NCBI GenBank assembly: GCA_964343835.1
Contig: CAYFKR010000014.1
Span: 35,169 to 99,168, forward strand
DNA from: CALEMW01 sp964343835
Lineage (GTDB): Bacteria > Krumholzibacteriota > Krumholzibacteriia > LZORAL124-64-63
DNA: 64,000 nt
Direction of reading: 5' to 3'
The notes beneath the pieces were generated by a model, which saw nothing but the letters and a program-made list of their open reading frames with translations, ran no database searches and was not told where the DNA came from. Below, piece after piece: positions 19,630 to 30,193 of this stretch. Numbering within the stretch: the first letter of the stretch is position 1; every line of letters begins with the position of its first letter. A program made the translations under genes and the position numbers.

Positions 19630-20684
19630 TCAGCAGATCCGGGGCAGCTGCTCGCCCACCGGCATGTCCACGATGCGCTCGGCGCCGAGGGCCGTGATCA
19701 TGGTCACCATGCCCGGCCGCTCGTCGACGACCTCCGCGATCACCGCCGCGTCGGCGCCCAGCTCGTGGGCGTGGAGGGCGGCCAGGGCGGCGTCGGTCTC
19801 GTCGGCGGGCACCACCGCCGCCAGCTTCCCCTCGTTGGCCACGTAGAGCGGATCCACGCCGAGCACCTCGCAGGCGCCGCAGACGTCGTCGCGCACCGGG
19901 ACGGCGCCGTCGTCGATGCGGATGCCCACGCCGGACGAGCGGGCGAACTCATTGAGGGTGGTGGCCAGGCCGCCGCGGGTGGGGTCGCGCATGGCGCGCA
20001 GGCCGGGGCAGGCGTCCAGCAGGGCCGCCGCGAGGCCGTTCAACGGAGCCGTGTCGCTGGCGATGCCGGTGCGGAACGACAGGCCCTCGCGGGCGGTCAT
20101 CACCGCCATGCCGTGATCGGCGACGGTGCCCGAGACGATCACCCTGTCGCCGGCCTTCAGGTTCGCCGCCGACAGCGCCACGCCCTCGCGCACCACGCCC
20201 ACGCCCGACGTGTTGATGAAGATCCGATCGCACGAGCCCCGGTCCACTACCTTGGTGTCGCCGGTCACCACGCGCACGCCGGCACGCTTCGCCGCCGCCT
20301 CCATGGAGCAGAGGATGCGGTGGAAGTCCTCCAGGGGCAGGCCCTCCTCCAGCACGAAGCCCACGCTCAGGTACAGCGGGTCGGCGCCGCCCATGGCCAC
20401 GTCGTTGACGGTGCCGTTGACGGCCAGGTCGCCGATGTCGCCGCCCGGGAAGAAGATCGGGTCCACCACGAAGGTGTCGGTGGAGAAGGCCAGGCGGCCG
20501 GGGGGCATCTCCAGCACGGCCTGGTCCTCGAGGCGGTCCAGGTCGGGGTTGGTGAAGCGCGGCAGCACGAAGCGGTCGATGAGATCGGCCGAGAGACGTC
20601 CGCCGGCGCCGTGGGCGAGCTGGATGGTGTCGTGGTCGGTCAGGGGGACCGGGCAGGCCATGCGGTCGAAGTCGGGACGGTCGC

Positions 20685-20688
<4 letters not shown>
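19630..20688 (-). CDS. hypE: Carbamoyl dehydratase HypE, NiFe hydrogenase cyanide-ligand maturation
   Basis: A 352-residue AIR-synthase-like ATPase that dehydrates the carbamoyl group on its own C-terminal Cys to make the cyanide ligand. The chain ends PRIC, as required. LAHGAGG at the start, DTFVVDPIFFPGGDIG and MRDPTRGGLATTLNE are family motifs. GTG at 20688 was chosen because it overlaps the hypD stop (GTGA) and has GGAGG 8 nt upstream; an ATG nine codons later is possible. It is last in the hypABFCDE run. Confidence 0.96.
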
Positions 20689-21772
<1,084 letters not shown>

Positions 21773-21776
<4 letters not shown>

Positions 21777-22027
21777 GACTCCTTCTCCCGGTCCGCCTCG
21801 ATGTGGGCATTCAGCTCCGTCAACGTCTCCAACGTCGCCCGCGCCTCATCCTCGTCCAGCTGCTGCAGCGCGAACCCCGCATGCACGATCACCCAGTCGC
21901 CCACACCGACGTCAGGCACATAGGTCAGGCAGGCCGTGTTCTCCACGCCGGCGTAGTCGATGCGGCCCATCGTCAGGCCGTTCTCCTGGTAGGTCTCGAG
22001 GATGCGGCCGGGGACGGCGAGGCACAT
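21773..22027 (-). CDS. hypC: Hydrogenase maturation chaperone HypC
   Basis: An 84-residue OB-fold chaperone that binds HypD and delivers the Fe(CN)2CO group to the large subunit. It begins MCLAVPG, with the essential Cys2. GDWVIVHAGFALQ is the second conserved block. It lies between hypF (2-nt gap) and hypD (4-nt overlap). Confidence 0.96.
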
Positions 22028-22029
22028 GG

Positions 22030-24303
22030 TCAGGCTCCCTGAAGGATGGTCCGGGCGACGACGGCCTGGCCCAGGGCCAGCCCCCCGTCGTTGGGCGACA
22101 GCGCCACGGGACGGTGCACGGTGAGGCCGGCGGCGGTCAACCCCTCGGTGACCAGGGCCAGCAGGATCTCGTTCTGGAAGGAGCCGCCGCCGAGGACGGC
22201 GCGGTCGAGGCCGCGGGTGCGGGCGGCGGCCGCCGCTGCGTCGACGATCAGGTCCGCCAAAGAGCGGTGGAAACGGGCGGAGATGGCGGAGGCCGGGACG
22301 CCGCCTGCCACGGCCTCGGCAACGGCGCGGACGAGGTGCAGCGTCGGGATGGCCGCATCGCCGGGCTCTACGGGCCAGGGGACGGCGGCTCGGGCTTCCT
22401 CGACGGTCGTCAGCGCCGTGAACTCCACGGCGGCCTGGGCCTCGTAACCCACCACGCCCCAGCGCCCGGTCAGCGCCGCAACGGCGTCGAAGAGGCGGCC
22501 GCAGCTGCTGGTGCGGGGGCAGTTCAGGTCGCGGGCGATCATCTCGAGGACGGCGTCGGCGGGGTGGTCGGCCTGGAAGGGGAGGGCCGGGGGAGCGCCG
22601 TCGAAGGCGGTGTGCAGGGCGCCGATCGCCGTGCGCCACGGTTCGCGGACGGCGGCGTCGCCGCCGGGCAGGGGGAGGAGCTCCAGGTGGGCGGCGCGCT
22701 CGTATGCCGCGGCGTCACCAGCGAGGACCTCACCGCCCCAGATGGTGCCGTCGTCGCCGTAGCCGGTGCCGTCCAGGATCACGCCGAGGGCCGGGTCGTC
22801 GAGGCCGTGTTCGGCCATGGTCGCCACCATGTGGGCGTGGTGGTGCTGGACCTCGATGAGCGGCAGGCCGCGGGCGGCGGCCGTCTCCCGCGCCCAGCGC
22901 GACGACAAATAGCCCGGGTGGCGATCACAGGCCAGGACCTCCGGCTCGCATTCCAGCAGGGTGCCCAGGGTGCGGACCGTCTCGGTGAAGAAGTCGTGGG
23001 TGGGCAGGTTCTCCAGGTCGCCCACGTGGGGCGAGAGGAAGCAGCGGTCCTCCTTCAGCAGGCCCACGGCGTTCTTGAGCTCGGCGCCGGCGGCGAGGAC
23101 GGGCGGGCCGTCGGCGCCGGGGCCGTGGACCAGGACCGGCAGGGGGGCGTAGCCGCGGCTGCGGCGGAAGAACAGCGGTCCGTCCGGCAGGACCTGCAGG
23201 ACCGAGTCGTCGGCGCGGCGCAGGATGGGGCGGTCGTGGAGCAGCAGGGCGTCGGCGATGTCGCCGAGGCGTCGGCGTGCGTCGGCGTCGTCCAGGCAGA
23301 TGGGCTCGTCGCCGGCGTTGCCGCTGGTCATCACGAGGGAACGGATTCCGTGGGGCGCCAGGGCATCCATCAGCAGGTGATGGAGGGGCGTGTAGGGCAG
23401 CATGACGCCGAGGCGACGGTGGCCGGGGGCGACGGCGTCGGCGATGGGGGCATCGTCGCGTCGTTCGAGCAGCACGATGGGGGACTGGGGGGAGGTCAGG
23501 GCGGCGACCTCCGTCTCCGCGGGTGCGGTGATTTCCCGCACGGCGTCCAGGCCCGCCGCCATCAGCGCCAGGGGCTTGGACTCGCGGCGCTTGCGTTCGC
23601 GGAGGCGGAGGACGGCGGTCTGGTCGTCGGCGCGGACGGCCAGGTGAAAGCCGCCGAGGCCTTTGAGGGCGAGGATCCCGCCACGGGAGAGCAGATCGAC
23701 AGCGGCGGCCAGGGCGTCGCCGCTGCCATCCCCCTCGAATGAGAGCCGAGGCCCGCACTCGGGACACGCATTCGGCTGCGCATGAAACCGTCGGTCCCGC
23801 GGGTTCTCATACTCGGACCTGCACGCCTCGCACATCTCGAACCCCGCCATGGACGTGAACGGCCGGTCGTACGGGATGCGGTCGATGATGGTCCAGCGGG
23901 GCCCGCAGTTGGTGCAGTTGGTGAACGGGTAGCCGTAGCGCCGGTCGTCGGGATCGCGGATCTCGCGCAGGCAGTCGGCGCACGTGGTCGTGTCGGCGGG
24001 GACCAGGGTGGAGGTGCCGGGGGAGTCCTCGCTGGCGCGGATCGAGAAACCGGTGCCGCCGGTCGTCGGGATGACCGTCTCGACCACCGACACGATCCGG
24101 CTCAGGGGCGGCGGGGTGTCTTCCAGGCGTTGCCGGAAACGATCGAGGTCTGCGGGTGCGCCCTCCACCTCCACGAACACCCCGGCGCTGGAGTTGGTCA
24201 CCCAGCCGCTCAGCCCCAGGGACTCGGCCAGGTTGAACACGAAGGGTCGGAACCCCACGCCCTGCACCACGCCGTCCACATGGTAGCGGCGGCGCTCCGT
24301 CAT
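22030..24303 (-). CDS. hypF: Carbamoyltransferase HypF
   Basis: A 757-residue multidomain enzyme that activates carbamoyl phosphate and passes the carbamoyl group to HypE. Domains in order are an acylphosphatase-like domain (about 1-90, GVVQGVGFRPFVF), two C-x2-C-x18-C-x2-C zinc fingers (about 105-185), a YrdC-like domain (about 200-385) and a Kae1-like C-terminal domain with VQHHHAH and GTGYGDDGTIWGGE. Length is normal for the family. The ATG at 24303 starts at the acylphosphatase domain, 1 nt after the hypB stop. Confidence 0.96.
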   Translation of the reverse strand: MTERRRYHVDGVVQGVGFRPFVFNLAESLGLSGWVTNSSAGVFVEVEGAPADLDRFRQRLEDTPPPLSRIVSVVETVIPTTGGTGFSIRASEDSPGTSTLVPADTTTCADCLREIRDPDDRRYGYPFTNCTNCGPRWTIIDRIPYDRPFTSMAGFEMCEACRSEYENPRDRRFHAQPNACPECGPRLSFEGDGSGDALAAAVDLLSRGGILALKGLGGFHLAVRADDQTAVLRLRERKRRESKPLALMAAGLDAVREITAPAETEVAALTSPQSPIVLLERRDDAPIADAVAPGHRRLGVMLPYTPLHHLLMDALAPHGIRSLVMTSGNAGDEPICLDDADARRRLGDIADALLLHDRPILRRADDSVLQVLPDGPLFFRRSRGYAPLPVLVHGPGADGPPVLAAGAELKNAVGLLKEDRCFLSPHVGDLENLPTHDFFTETVRTLGTLLECEPEVLACDRHPGYLSSRWARETAAARGLPLIEVQHHHAHMVATMAEHGLDDPALGVILDGTGYGDDGTIWGGEVLAGDAAAYERAAHLELLPLPGGDAAVREPWRTAIGALHTAFDGAPPALPFQADHPADAVLEMIARDLNCPRTSSCGRLFDAVAALTGRWGVVGYEAQAAVEFTALTTVEEARAAVPWPVEPGDAAIPTLHLVRAVAEAVAGGVPASAISARFHRSLADLIVDAAAAAARTRGLDRAVLGGGSFQNEILLALVTEGLTAAGLTVHRPVALSPNDGGLALGQAVVARTILQGA

Positions 24304-24304
24304 C

Positions 24305-25072
24305 TCAGCTCCCGAGGGCGGCCCGACGCGAGCGCAGCCACCCGTACCAGGCGTCCATGCCCTCACCCGTGGTGGCGGACACGCGCAGGAACTCCAGGTT
24401 CGGGTTCACCGCGCGGGCGTGGGCCTCGCAGGCGTCCACGTCGAAGTCCACGTAGGGCAGCAGGTCGATCTTGTTGATGATGCACAGGTCCGACGCCGCG
24501 AACATGGTGGGGTACTTCTGCGGCTTGTCGGCCCCCTCGGTGACGCTGATGATCACGACCTTCGCCGCCTCGCCCAGGTCGAACAGGGCGGGACAGACCA
24601 GGTTGCCCACGTTCTCGATCATGAGCACGCCGCCGTCCTTCGGGTCGAGCTGGTGGACGGCGCGGTGGATCATCTCCGCGTCCAGGTGGCAGCCGTGCCC
24701 CGTGTTCACCTGCAGCACCGGCGCGCCGGTGGCCGCGATGCGGTCGGCGTCGTTCAGGGTCTGCTGGTCGCCCTCGATCACCGTCACCGGCGGGTCGCCG
24801 TCCAGGTCGCGGATGGTACGTTCCAGCAACGAGGTCTTGCCGCTCCCCGGCGACGACACCAGGTTCAGCGCCAGCAGACCGAGCTTCTCGAACCAGCCGC
24901 GGTTACGGACGGCCGTGGCGTCATTTCGGGCCAGCAGGTCCTGCTCCACCTCGATGGTGCGCGAGCCGTGATCGTGCTCATGGTGATGATGGTGATCGTG
25001 CTCGTGCCCCTCGCCGGGCCGACGGAACGTCACCGCATCGGCGGGCTGGCTGCATCCACAGGTGTCGCACAT
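24305..25072 (-). CDS. hypB: Nickel-inserting GTPase HypB
   Basis: A 255-residue SIMIBI-class GTPase that helps HypA insert nickel. The N-terminus has CGC at residues 5-7 and a His-rich stretch (HEHDHHHHHEHDHG, about 23-36) likely to store nickel. The P-loop is SSPGSGKTSLLE, followed by EGDQQT, VNTGHGCHLDAEM and NKIDLLP. The start at 25072 is placed on the MCDTCGC N-terminus. It is 11 nt after hypA. Confidence 0.97.
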   Translation of the reverse strand: MCDTCGCSQPADAVTFRRPGEGHEHDHHHHHEHDHGSRTIEVEQDLLARNDATAVRNRGWFEKLGLLALNLVSSPGSGKTSLLERTIRDLDGDPPVTVIEGDQQTLNDADRIAATGAPVLQVNTGHGCHLDAEMIHRAVHQLDPKDGGVLMIENVGNLVCPALFDLGEAAKVVIISVTEGADKPQKYPTMFAASDLCIINKIDLLPYVDFDVDACEAHARAVNPNLEFLRVSATTGEGMDAWYGWLRSRRAALGS

Positions 25073-25083
25073 GACCGTCTCCT

Positions 25084-25422
25084 TCAGTCCACGTTCAGGG
25101 AGCGCAACCGTAGCTCCCGCCCCCGCACGATCTCCAACGCCCCGGAGCAATCAGGGCAGAGCGCCACGAAGAAATCCACCTCGGCCTCGGTGCCGCAGGC
25201 GCCGCAGTGCCCGAGTCCGGCGATGCGTTCGACGACCAGTTCGGCCTCCGCGCACACCGTACCCTTCCGTGCCGATTCGTAACAGAACTCCAGCGCGTCG
25301 ATCTCCACTCCGGCGAGCGTTCCGATCTCCACATCAAGCCGGTTGATCCGCTCAGAACCCGCCGCATTCGCCTGTTTCTCGGCGATTTCAATGAGGCTCA
25401 CGGCAATCGACATCTCGTGCAT
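25084..25422 (-). CDS. hypA: Nickel metallochaperone HypA
   Basis: A 112-residue nickel-binding chaperone. It starts MHEMS, with the Ni-ligand His2. A structural zinc site is formed by CGACG and CPDC in the C-terminal half. AGGAGG lies 5-6 nt before the ATG at 25422, which selects this start over an upstream one. It leads the hypABFCDE operon. Confidence 0.95.
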   Translation of the reverse strand: MHEMSIAVSLIEIAEKQANAAGSERINRLDVEIGTLAGVEIDALEFCYESARKGTVCAEAELVVERIAGLGHCGACGTEAEVDFFVALCPDCSGALEIVRGRELRLRSLNVD

Positions 25423-25439
25423 TACGCCCTCCTGTGAAC

Positions 25440-25467
25440 AAGATAACACCCGAAGAACGCGGAACAA
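25440..25467 (-). promoter_or_regulatory. Possible promoter of the hyp operon
   Basis: On the minus strand, TTGTTC (25462-25467), a 16-nt spacer and TATCTT (25440-25445). Transcription would start almost at the hypA ribosome-binding site, giving a very short leader. It lies in the outer part of the large inverted repeat. Confidence 0.35.
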
Positions 25468-25667
25468 GAACTCGTCGGTGGATGGGGATGGAAGGCGATA
25501 GGGGGCTCCCGGCGGGGACGCGACCCCGGGGCCTCCTGCCCCGGGGCCGCTCGGCCTTCCGGGCTTCCGGACCTCCTTGTCCTCCCGGCCCTCCAGGACG
25601 CCCCGCCGGGAGCCCCCTATCGCCTTCCATCCCCTTGCATCGGCCGGGGTCTTGTCCCACGTTTGTC
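25451..25667. repeat. Long inverted repeat between hypA and the aminotransferase
   Basis: Two perfectly complementary 34-nt arms (25484-25517 and 25601-25634) flank an 83-nt GC-rich loop containing further small inverted repeats. Outside them the match continues imperfectly, at roughly 70 per cent over about 30 nt, to about 25451 and 25667; CCCGA and ACAAGA segments are mirrored. A transcript would fold into one long hairpin. It has no T-run and no coding signal, and the open frames across it on both strands are products of the symmetry. It is a candidate MITE-like or REP-like element, or a regulatory hairpin. Confidence 0.8.
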
Positions 25668-25697
25668 GGGTATCACCATGCTCTCAGGAGGCACGTC

Positions 25698-27023
25698 ATG
25701 CCCAGGATGTCGAAGCTGTTCGAGTCGCGGAAGCCGTCGGTCATCAGGATGGCCCAGCTCAAGTTCGAGGAACGGAACGACGGGACCGAGGCCATCAACG
25801 TGGCGATTGGGAACATTCCGTTGCCGATGTATCCGGCGATGATCGACCGACTGCACAACCTCGAAGCCGAAGGCAGCCCCTTCGAGAAGGGCGTGGTGAA
25901 GTACTCGTCCACGACCGGCAGCCCCGAGTGCGTGGACGCCTTCCTGAACGTGATCGCCAGCAGCGGGTTCGACACGTCCAAGCTTCACGGGCACATCACC
26001 GATGGCGGCAGCCAGGCCATGGAACTGATCATCGCCGGTGTGTGCGGTGATGCGGGTACGGACGACGACCCCCTGATGCTCATCGATGCCGCCTACACCA
26101 ACTACAAGACTCTCTGCGAGCGCCTGGGGCGGGCCACCTGCTCTATCCAGCGCACGCTGGGGGACGACGGGCGGTTCTCGCTGCCGGACACGGAGGAGAT
26201 CGAGCGGGTGATCGAGGCCGAGCGCCCGAACGCCCTGATCGTGATTCCCTTCGACAATCCGACGGGGCAGTACTACGACAAGGCGGCCATGATCGAGCTG
26301 GCGCGCCTGGCCGTGAAGCACGACCTGTGGCTGGTCAGCGACGAGGCCTACCGCGAGCTCTACTACACCGGCGGCGAGTGTACGAGCATCTGGGGCGTGA
26401 CCGACGCCGACGTGCCCGGCATCGAGGGGCGGCGCGTGTCCATCGAGACCACGTCGAAGGTTTGGAACGCCTGTGGGCTGCGCATCGGGGCCATCGTCAC
26501 CGACAACCCGGACTTCCATCGCCAGGCCGTGGCCGAGCACACGGTGAGCCTGTGCAGCAGCGTGATCGGGCAGTGGATCTTCGGTGCCGTGGCCCACGAG
26601 TCCCACGACGACCTCCGCGCCTGGTACGCGCAGCAGCGCGAGTACTACAAGGGCATGCTCTTCGACTTCACCTCGAACATGAAGGCGGCGTTGCCGGGCG
26701 TGATCGTCTCCAGTCCAGACGCGGCTCTCTACTCCGTGATCGATGTGAAAAACTGCGTGGCCGACGGTTTCGACGCCCTCGAGTTCGTGCTGTGGTGCGC
26801 GCAGGAGGGGTCGGTGGACGTGGACGGCCGGGCCATGACGGTGCTCACCGCTCCCATGGGCGGCTTCTACAGCGTTCCCGACGGAGCGCCGAACCCGGGC
26901 CGCACTCAGATGCGCCTAGCCTATGTGGAATCGCCCGAGCGCATGGCCGTGATCCCCGGCATCCTGGCGGACCTGCTGAAGGCCTACGAGGCGCAGCGGG
27001 CGGGGGCGGCGGCAGGCGCCTGA
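25698..27023 (+). CDS. PLP-dependent aminotransferase, class I/II
   Basis: A 441-residue fold-type I aminotransferase. Features are DGGSQAMELI near the cofactor phosphate, IPFDNPTGQYYD with the PLP-ring Asn, VSDEAYRELYY with the Asp/Tyr pair, and TTSKVWNACGLRIG with Lys254 as the Schiff-base lysine. The Arg that binds the substrate carboxylate is probably in RTQMRLAYVE. The substrate cannot be told from sequence. ATG at 25698 was chosen because AGGAGG (25686-25691) precedes it. It is transcribed away from the hyp operon across the long inverted repeat. Confidence 0.92.
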   Translation: MPRMSKLFESRKPSVIRMAQLKFEERNDGTEAINVAIGNIPLPMYPAMIDRLHNLEAEGSPFEKGVVKYSSTTGSPECVDAFLNVIASSGFDTSKLHGHITDGGSQAMELIIAGVCGDAGTDDDPLMLIDAAYTNYKTLCERLGRATCSIQRTLGDDGRFSLPDTEEIERVIEAERPNALIVIPFDNPTGQYYDKAAMIELARLAVKHDLWLVSDEAYRELYYTGGECTSIWGVTDADVPGIEGRRVSIETTSKVWNACGLRIGAIVTDNPDFHRQAVAEHTVSLCSSVIGQWIFGAVAHESHDDLRAWYAQQREYYKGMLFDFTSNMKAALPGVIVSSPDAALYSVIDVKNCVADGFDALEFVLWCAQEGSVDVDGRAMTVLTAPMGGFYSVPDGAPNPGRTQMRLAYVESPERMAVIPGILADLLKAYEAQRAGAAAGA

Positions 27024-27048
27024 TCGCGCGTTGGAAGGCAAGGAGAGA

Positions 27049-27071
27049 GGGGGAGCCCGGTGGGCTCCCCC
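27049..27071. terminator. Bidirectional terminator between convergent genes
   Basis: A perfect 10-bp stem (27049-27058 with 27062-27071) and a 3-nt loop between the aminotransferase and porin stops. There is no long T-run on either side. Confidence 0.65.
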
Positions 27072-27096
27072 TCGTCGTATCGTGCGGTGTCTGCGG

Positions 27097-28224
27097 TTAG
27101 AACTTCGTCTGCCACTGCACCACCCAGCCGTCGTCCATCATGCCGGCCAGGCCGTTGAAGGGCACGTCGGCGTCCACGCCGTCGCCGCCCACCAGCACGT
27201 AGTTCAGCTGGATGCGGTGGGCCTGCTTGGCGTTGTGGGAACCGCCGAGCGGGGAGATGTAGAGGTTCACGCCCAGGTACGTGTTCGTGAGCTCGGTCTC
27301 GGTGCCGCCGCGCTCCGCCTTGGCGTTGTAGTGCTTCACCACGAGCTCGGTCTTGGGGGAGACGAACCGGCAGGCGGTGCCCACCAGGCAGGTCTGGTCC
27401 CAGCCGTCCTCGCCCTTGATGGTGCTGCCGGCCACGTACTCGAACTTGATGTTGGTCAGGCCCTCGCCGAAGGTCGAGGCGAAGCCGAAGTCCATGACCT
27501 CGTAGTCGCCCGTGTCCACGCCGCCGGCCTGCTCCGACACGCCGTAGCCGAACTCCATGTGGAGGGGCCAGCCGCGGTCGAAGTGCACGCGACCCGCGTA
27601 GGCGTTGGCGGCGCCGAGCTGGGAGGCGTCCCAGGTCACGGCGGCGCTGCGGCCGGCGGGGTTGAACAGGCCCACGTCGTAGCCGAAGCCGTCGGCGGGC
27701 TGCTTCTCGATGCCCACCTCGTCGCCGTTCCAGGGCTTGGACTCGCCGGTGCCGCCGATGTTGCGGCCGCTGACCATGAAGCCGAAGTCGCGCTCCAGCA
27801 CCAGGCCCTTGTCCATCTTGCTGCGGCCCGTGTTGTCCAGGTTCCAGCCCGGGATGGTGAACCCCATGCCCACGGGCGTCTTCATCATGCCCAGCTTCAC
27901 GAAGCAAGCGTCGCTGTGCTTGTAGCCCACGAAGGCGTCCTTGATGAGCTTGGGCAGGCCGGCGTCGCCGGCGGTGGCGGACTGGTTGAAGTCCAGCTGG
28001 AGCTTGGAGAACCAGGGACCGCTGTAGTAGTTGGCGCCGAGGCGCAGGCGCTGGGCCGCGAAGCGGACGCGGTCGGCGTCGCCGCCGCCGCGCATCTCCA
28101 CCTGGCTCAGGCCGTAGAACTTGACCTTGGCGTTCTCGCCGGCGCTCAGCTTCACGGCGCCGGAGGCGGACGTGGCCAGGAACGCGACGGCGAGGACCAT
28201 CAGGATCATCTTGCGGGTCATCAT
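27097..28224 (-). CDS. Outer-membrane porin, phosphate-selective porin O/P-like
   Basis: A 375-residue exported beta-barrel. The signal peptide ends near SASGAVKLS. Alternating strands such as VRFAAQRLRLGANYYSG and FSKLQLDFNQ, plus the KLGMMKTPVGMGF segment, resemble OprO/OprP-type porins. The chain ends WQTKF with the terminal Phe expected of outer-membrane barrels. The substrate is not determinable. The start overlaps the chemoreceptor stop by ATGA, so the two proteins are made from one mRNA. Confidence 0.75.
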   Translation of the reverse strand: MMTRKMILMVLAVAFLATSASGAVKLSAGENAKVKFYGLSQVEMRGGGDADRVRFAAQRLRLGANYYSGPWFSKLQLDFNQSATAGDAGLPKLIKDAFVGYKHSDACFVKLGMMKTPVGMGFTIPGWNLDNTGRSKMDKGLVLERDFGFMVSGRNIGGTGESKPWNGDEVGIEKQPADGFGYDVGLFNPAGRSAAVTWDASQLGAANAYAGRVHFDRGWPLHMEFGYGVSEQAGGVDTGDYEVMDFGFASTFGEGLTNIKFEYVAGSTIKGEDGWDQTCLVGTACRFVSPKTELVVKHYNAKAERGGTETELTNTYLGVNLYISPLGGSHNAKQAHRIQLNYVLVGGDGVDADVPFNGLAGMMDDGWVVQWQTKF

Positions 28225-30146
28225 CGGACTCCTTCGGTTTCGCGGTGAACGACGTCACGGCCGGTGACCATGGCCGTGAGTTCCTCCGCGACCTCGTTGA
28301 TCTTCCGCGACTGGTTGTGGAGGTCGCCCGCCGCGGCGGCCGTTTCCTCGCTCATGGCTGCGTTGGCCTGGGTCTCCTTGTCGAGGGTCTCCACGGCCGT
28401 GTTGATCTGGGCGATTCCGCTGGCTTGCTGGCGGCTGGCCTCGTCCACGCGCGCCGCCAGGTCGCTCACGCCGGACACGTGGTCGGCGATGAGCTGCAGG
28501 GCCTCGCTGACCTGGGCGGCCACCTCCACGCCTTCCTCGGCGTTGCTCACCGATTCGGTGATCAGGCGCGACGTGTCGCCGGCGGCGGCGGCGCTGCGCT
28601 GGGCGAGGGCCCGCACTTCTTCGGCCACCACGGCGAATCCCTTGCCGGCGTCGCCCGCTCGGGCGGCCTCCACCGCCGCGTTCAGGGCCAGCAGGTTGGT
28701 CTGGAAGGCGATCTCGTCGATGGACTGGAGGATCGACGCCGTCTCGTCGGCGGACGAGCGGATCCTGGCGATGCTCTCGCCCATGCGGGACATGGCGTCC
28801 TGGCCGCGGCGGGCCACGTCGCTGGCTTCGCCGGCGCGGCTGCTGACGTCGCGGGCCAGGTTGGAGTTGTCGTCGGCGGAGCTGGAGAGCTCGGCCAGCG
28901 ACGAGTGGGTCTCCTCGAGGCTCGCGGCCTGGCTGTTGGTGGAGTTGCCCACGGTGTCGCTGCCCACGGCGATCTGCTGGCTCGCCGAGGTGATCTCGCA
29001 GGCCCGCTTGCTGAGGCGGTCGATGGCCCTGTTCAGGGAGTTGATCACCACCCGGGTGTTGGCCAGCACCACGCCGCCCACCACGATGAGGATGATCAGG
29101 GCGCCCACGATCACGCCCGTCCGCACGCGCGCCTGGACGGACCCGGCGTCGTCGCGGATGGCGTCCAGGGCGGCGGCGGACTCGGAGGTGTCCATCACCA
29201 TGGCCAGCACGCCGACGGGTCGGCCGGAGTAGTCCTCGATGGGGTAGGTGACGATCTCGTCCGTGCCCACGGCGGTCCGGCTCAGCCCCTGCATGCCCGC
29301 ATACAGGTGGTCCGCGCCCACCGCGGCGAGGATGCGGTCCCGGTCGGTCGAGGCGCAGAAGACGAAGGCGCCGTCGAGCACGGGGTAGTCGTCGGGCTTC
29401 TGGAGCTTGGTCGCCGTGTCGAGATGAGCGGCGTCCATGAAGACGCCGAACTCGAGGCCGTCGCCTCCGCCCAGGGTCTTGAGCACCGGGTTGAAGCTCG
29501 CGAGGGCCTCCACCGAACCGAGGTGACGGCCGTCGGCGGCGCGGACCGGGGCCAGGCCGCGGATGGCGAAGCCGCCCCGTCCGATCTCGATGCCCTTGAG
29601 GGGCTTCTTCTCGCGGTTGATCTCCACGACGGTCCGGCGGAATCCGGAGAGGTCGTCGGAGACGTCCAGCTTCTTCCCGTTCCGCTTGGTCTGCCAGCCC
29701 TGACGCCACACGCGGGTCAGGCTGCGGGCCGTGGGCAGGTGGAAGTGGACGCGAAACTCGGAGGCGCCGGTCTGGGCGCTGTAGCCCGAGGCGTAGGGGG
29801 CGATGAAGCTGCGCAGCATCACCCTCGCCTGCTGGCTCTCGGGATCCGACTCGTCGTTCATGTCCCCGGCGTGGGCCACCTCGTAGGCCGCCTGGACCTC
29901 AGGCAGCTCCGAGAAGAGGGAGGCCTGCATCAGGACCTTGTCCTCGATGTTGGCCATCTGGGCCTCGAACTCGTGGATCTTGCCCTGGATGACGTCGTCG
30001 ACCCTGTTGTCCGACATCTCCGACAACGCCGTCACGTTGCCGTCCACGAGGCCGCTCAGGGCGGACTGGATGCCCACGACCGCGGCCACGGCGGCCACGG
30101 CGATGCAGGCGACGATGGGGAGGATCAGCTTCATGCGCAGACTCAC
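28221..30146 (-). CDS. Methyl-accepting chemotaxis protein with periplasmic Cache-type sensor
   Basis: A 641-residue chemoreceptor. TM1 is at about residues 5-28. A periplasmic domain of about 300 residues includes SEFRVHFHLPTARSLTRVWR and a GRPVGVLAMVMDTS strand, features of double-Cache sensors. TM2 is at about 330-355, followed by the signalling hairpin with tip EIAFQTNLLALNAAVEAARA and KGFAVVAEEVRALAQRS. I see no CheR-tethering pentapeptide at the C-terminus. GTG at 30146 has GGAGGT 9 nt upstream; ATG four codons later is possible. It is followed by the porin with overlapping codons. Confidence 0.93.
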   Translation of the reverse strand: MSLRMKLILPIVACIAVAAVAAVVGIQSALSGLVDGNVTALSEMSDNRVDDVIQGKIHEFEAQMANIEDKVLMQASLFSELPEVQAAYEVAHAGDMNDESDPESQQARVMLRSFIAPYASGYSAQTGASEFRVHFHLPTARSLTRVWRQGWQTKRNGKKLDVSDDLSGFRRTVVEINREKKPLKGIEIGRGGFAIRGLAPVRAADGRHLGSVEALASFNPVLKTLGGGDGLEFGVFMDAAHLDTATKLQKPDDYPVLDGAFVFCASTDRDRILAAVGADHLYAGMQGLSRTAVGTDEIVTYPIEDYSGRPVGVLAMVMDTSESAAALDAIRDDAGSVQARVRTGVIVGALIILIVVGGVVLANTRVVINSLNRAIDRLSKRACEITSASQQIAVGSDTVGNSTNSQAASLEETHSSLAELSSSADDNSNLARDVSSRAGEASDVARRGQDAMSRMGESIARIRSSADETASILQSIDEIAFQTNLLALNAAVEAARAGDAGKGFAVVAEEVRALAQRSAAAAGDTSRLITESVSNAEEGVEVAAQVSEALQLIADHVSGVSDLAARVDEASRQQASGIAQINTAVETLDKETQANAAMSEETAAAAGDLHNQSRKINEVAEELTAMVTGRDVVHRETEGVR

Positions 30147-30193
30147 GGCGATACGACCTCCGGTTGGATACCGCTAAGATCCGACTCCGTGAG

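Noticed and set aside
25635..25680. Promoter for the aminotransferase in the right outer arm
   Set aside because: TTGTCC and TATCAC are only 13 nt apart. No properly spaced pair was found.
25434..25697. N-terminal extension of the aminotransferase through the inverted repeat
   Set aside because: The extension is a low-complexity translation of the palindrome. A good AGGAGG marks the ATG at 25698.
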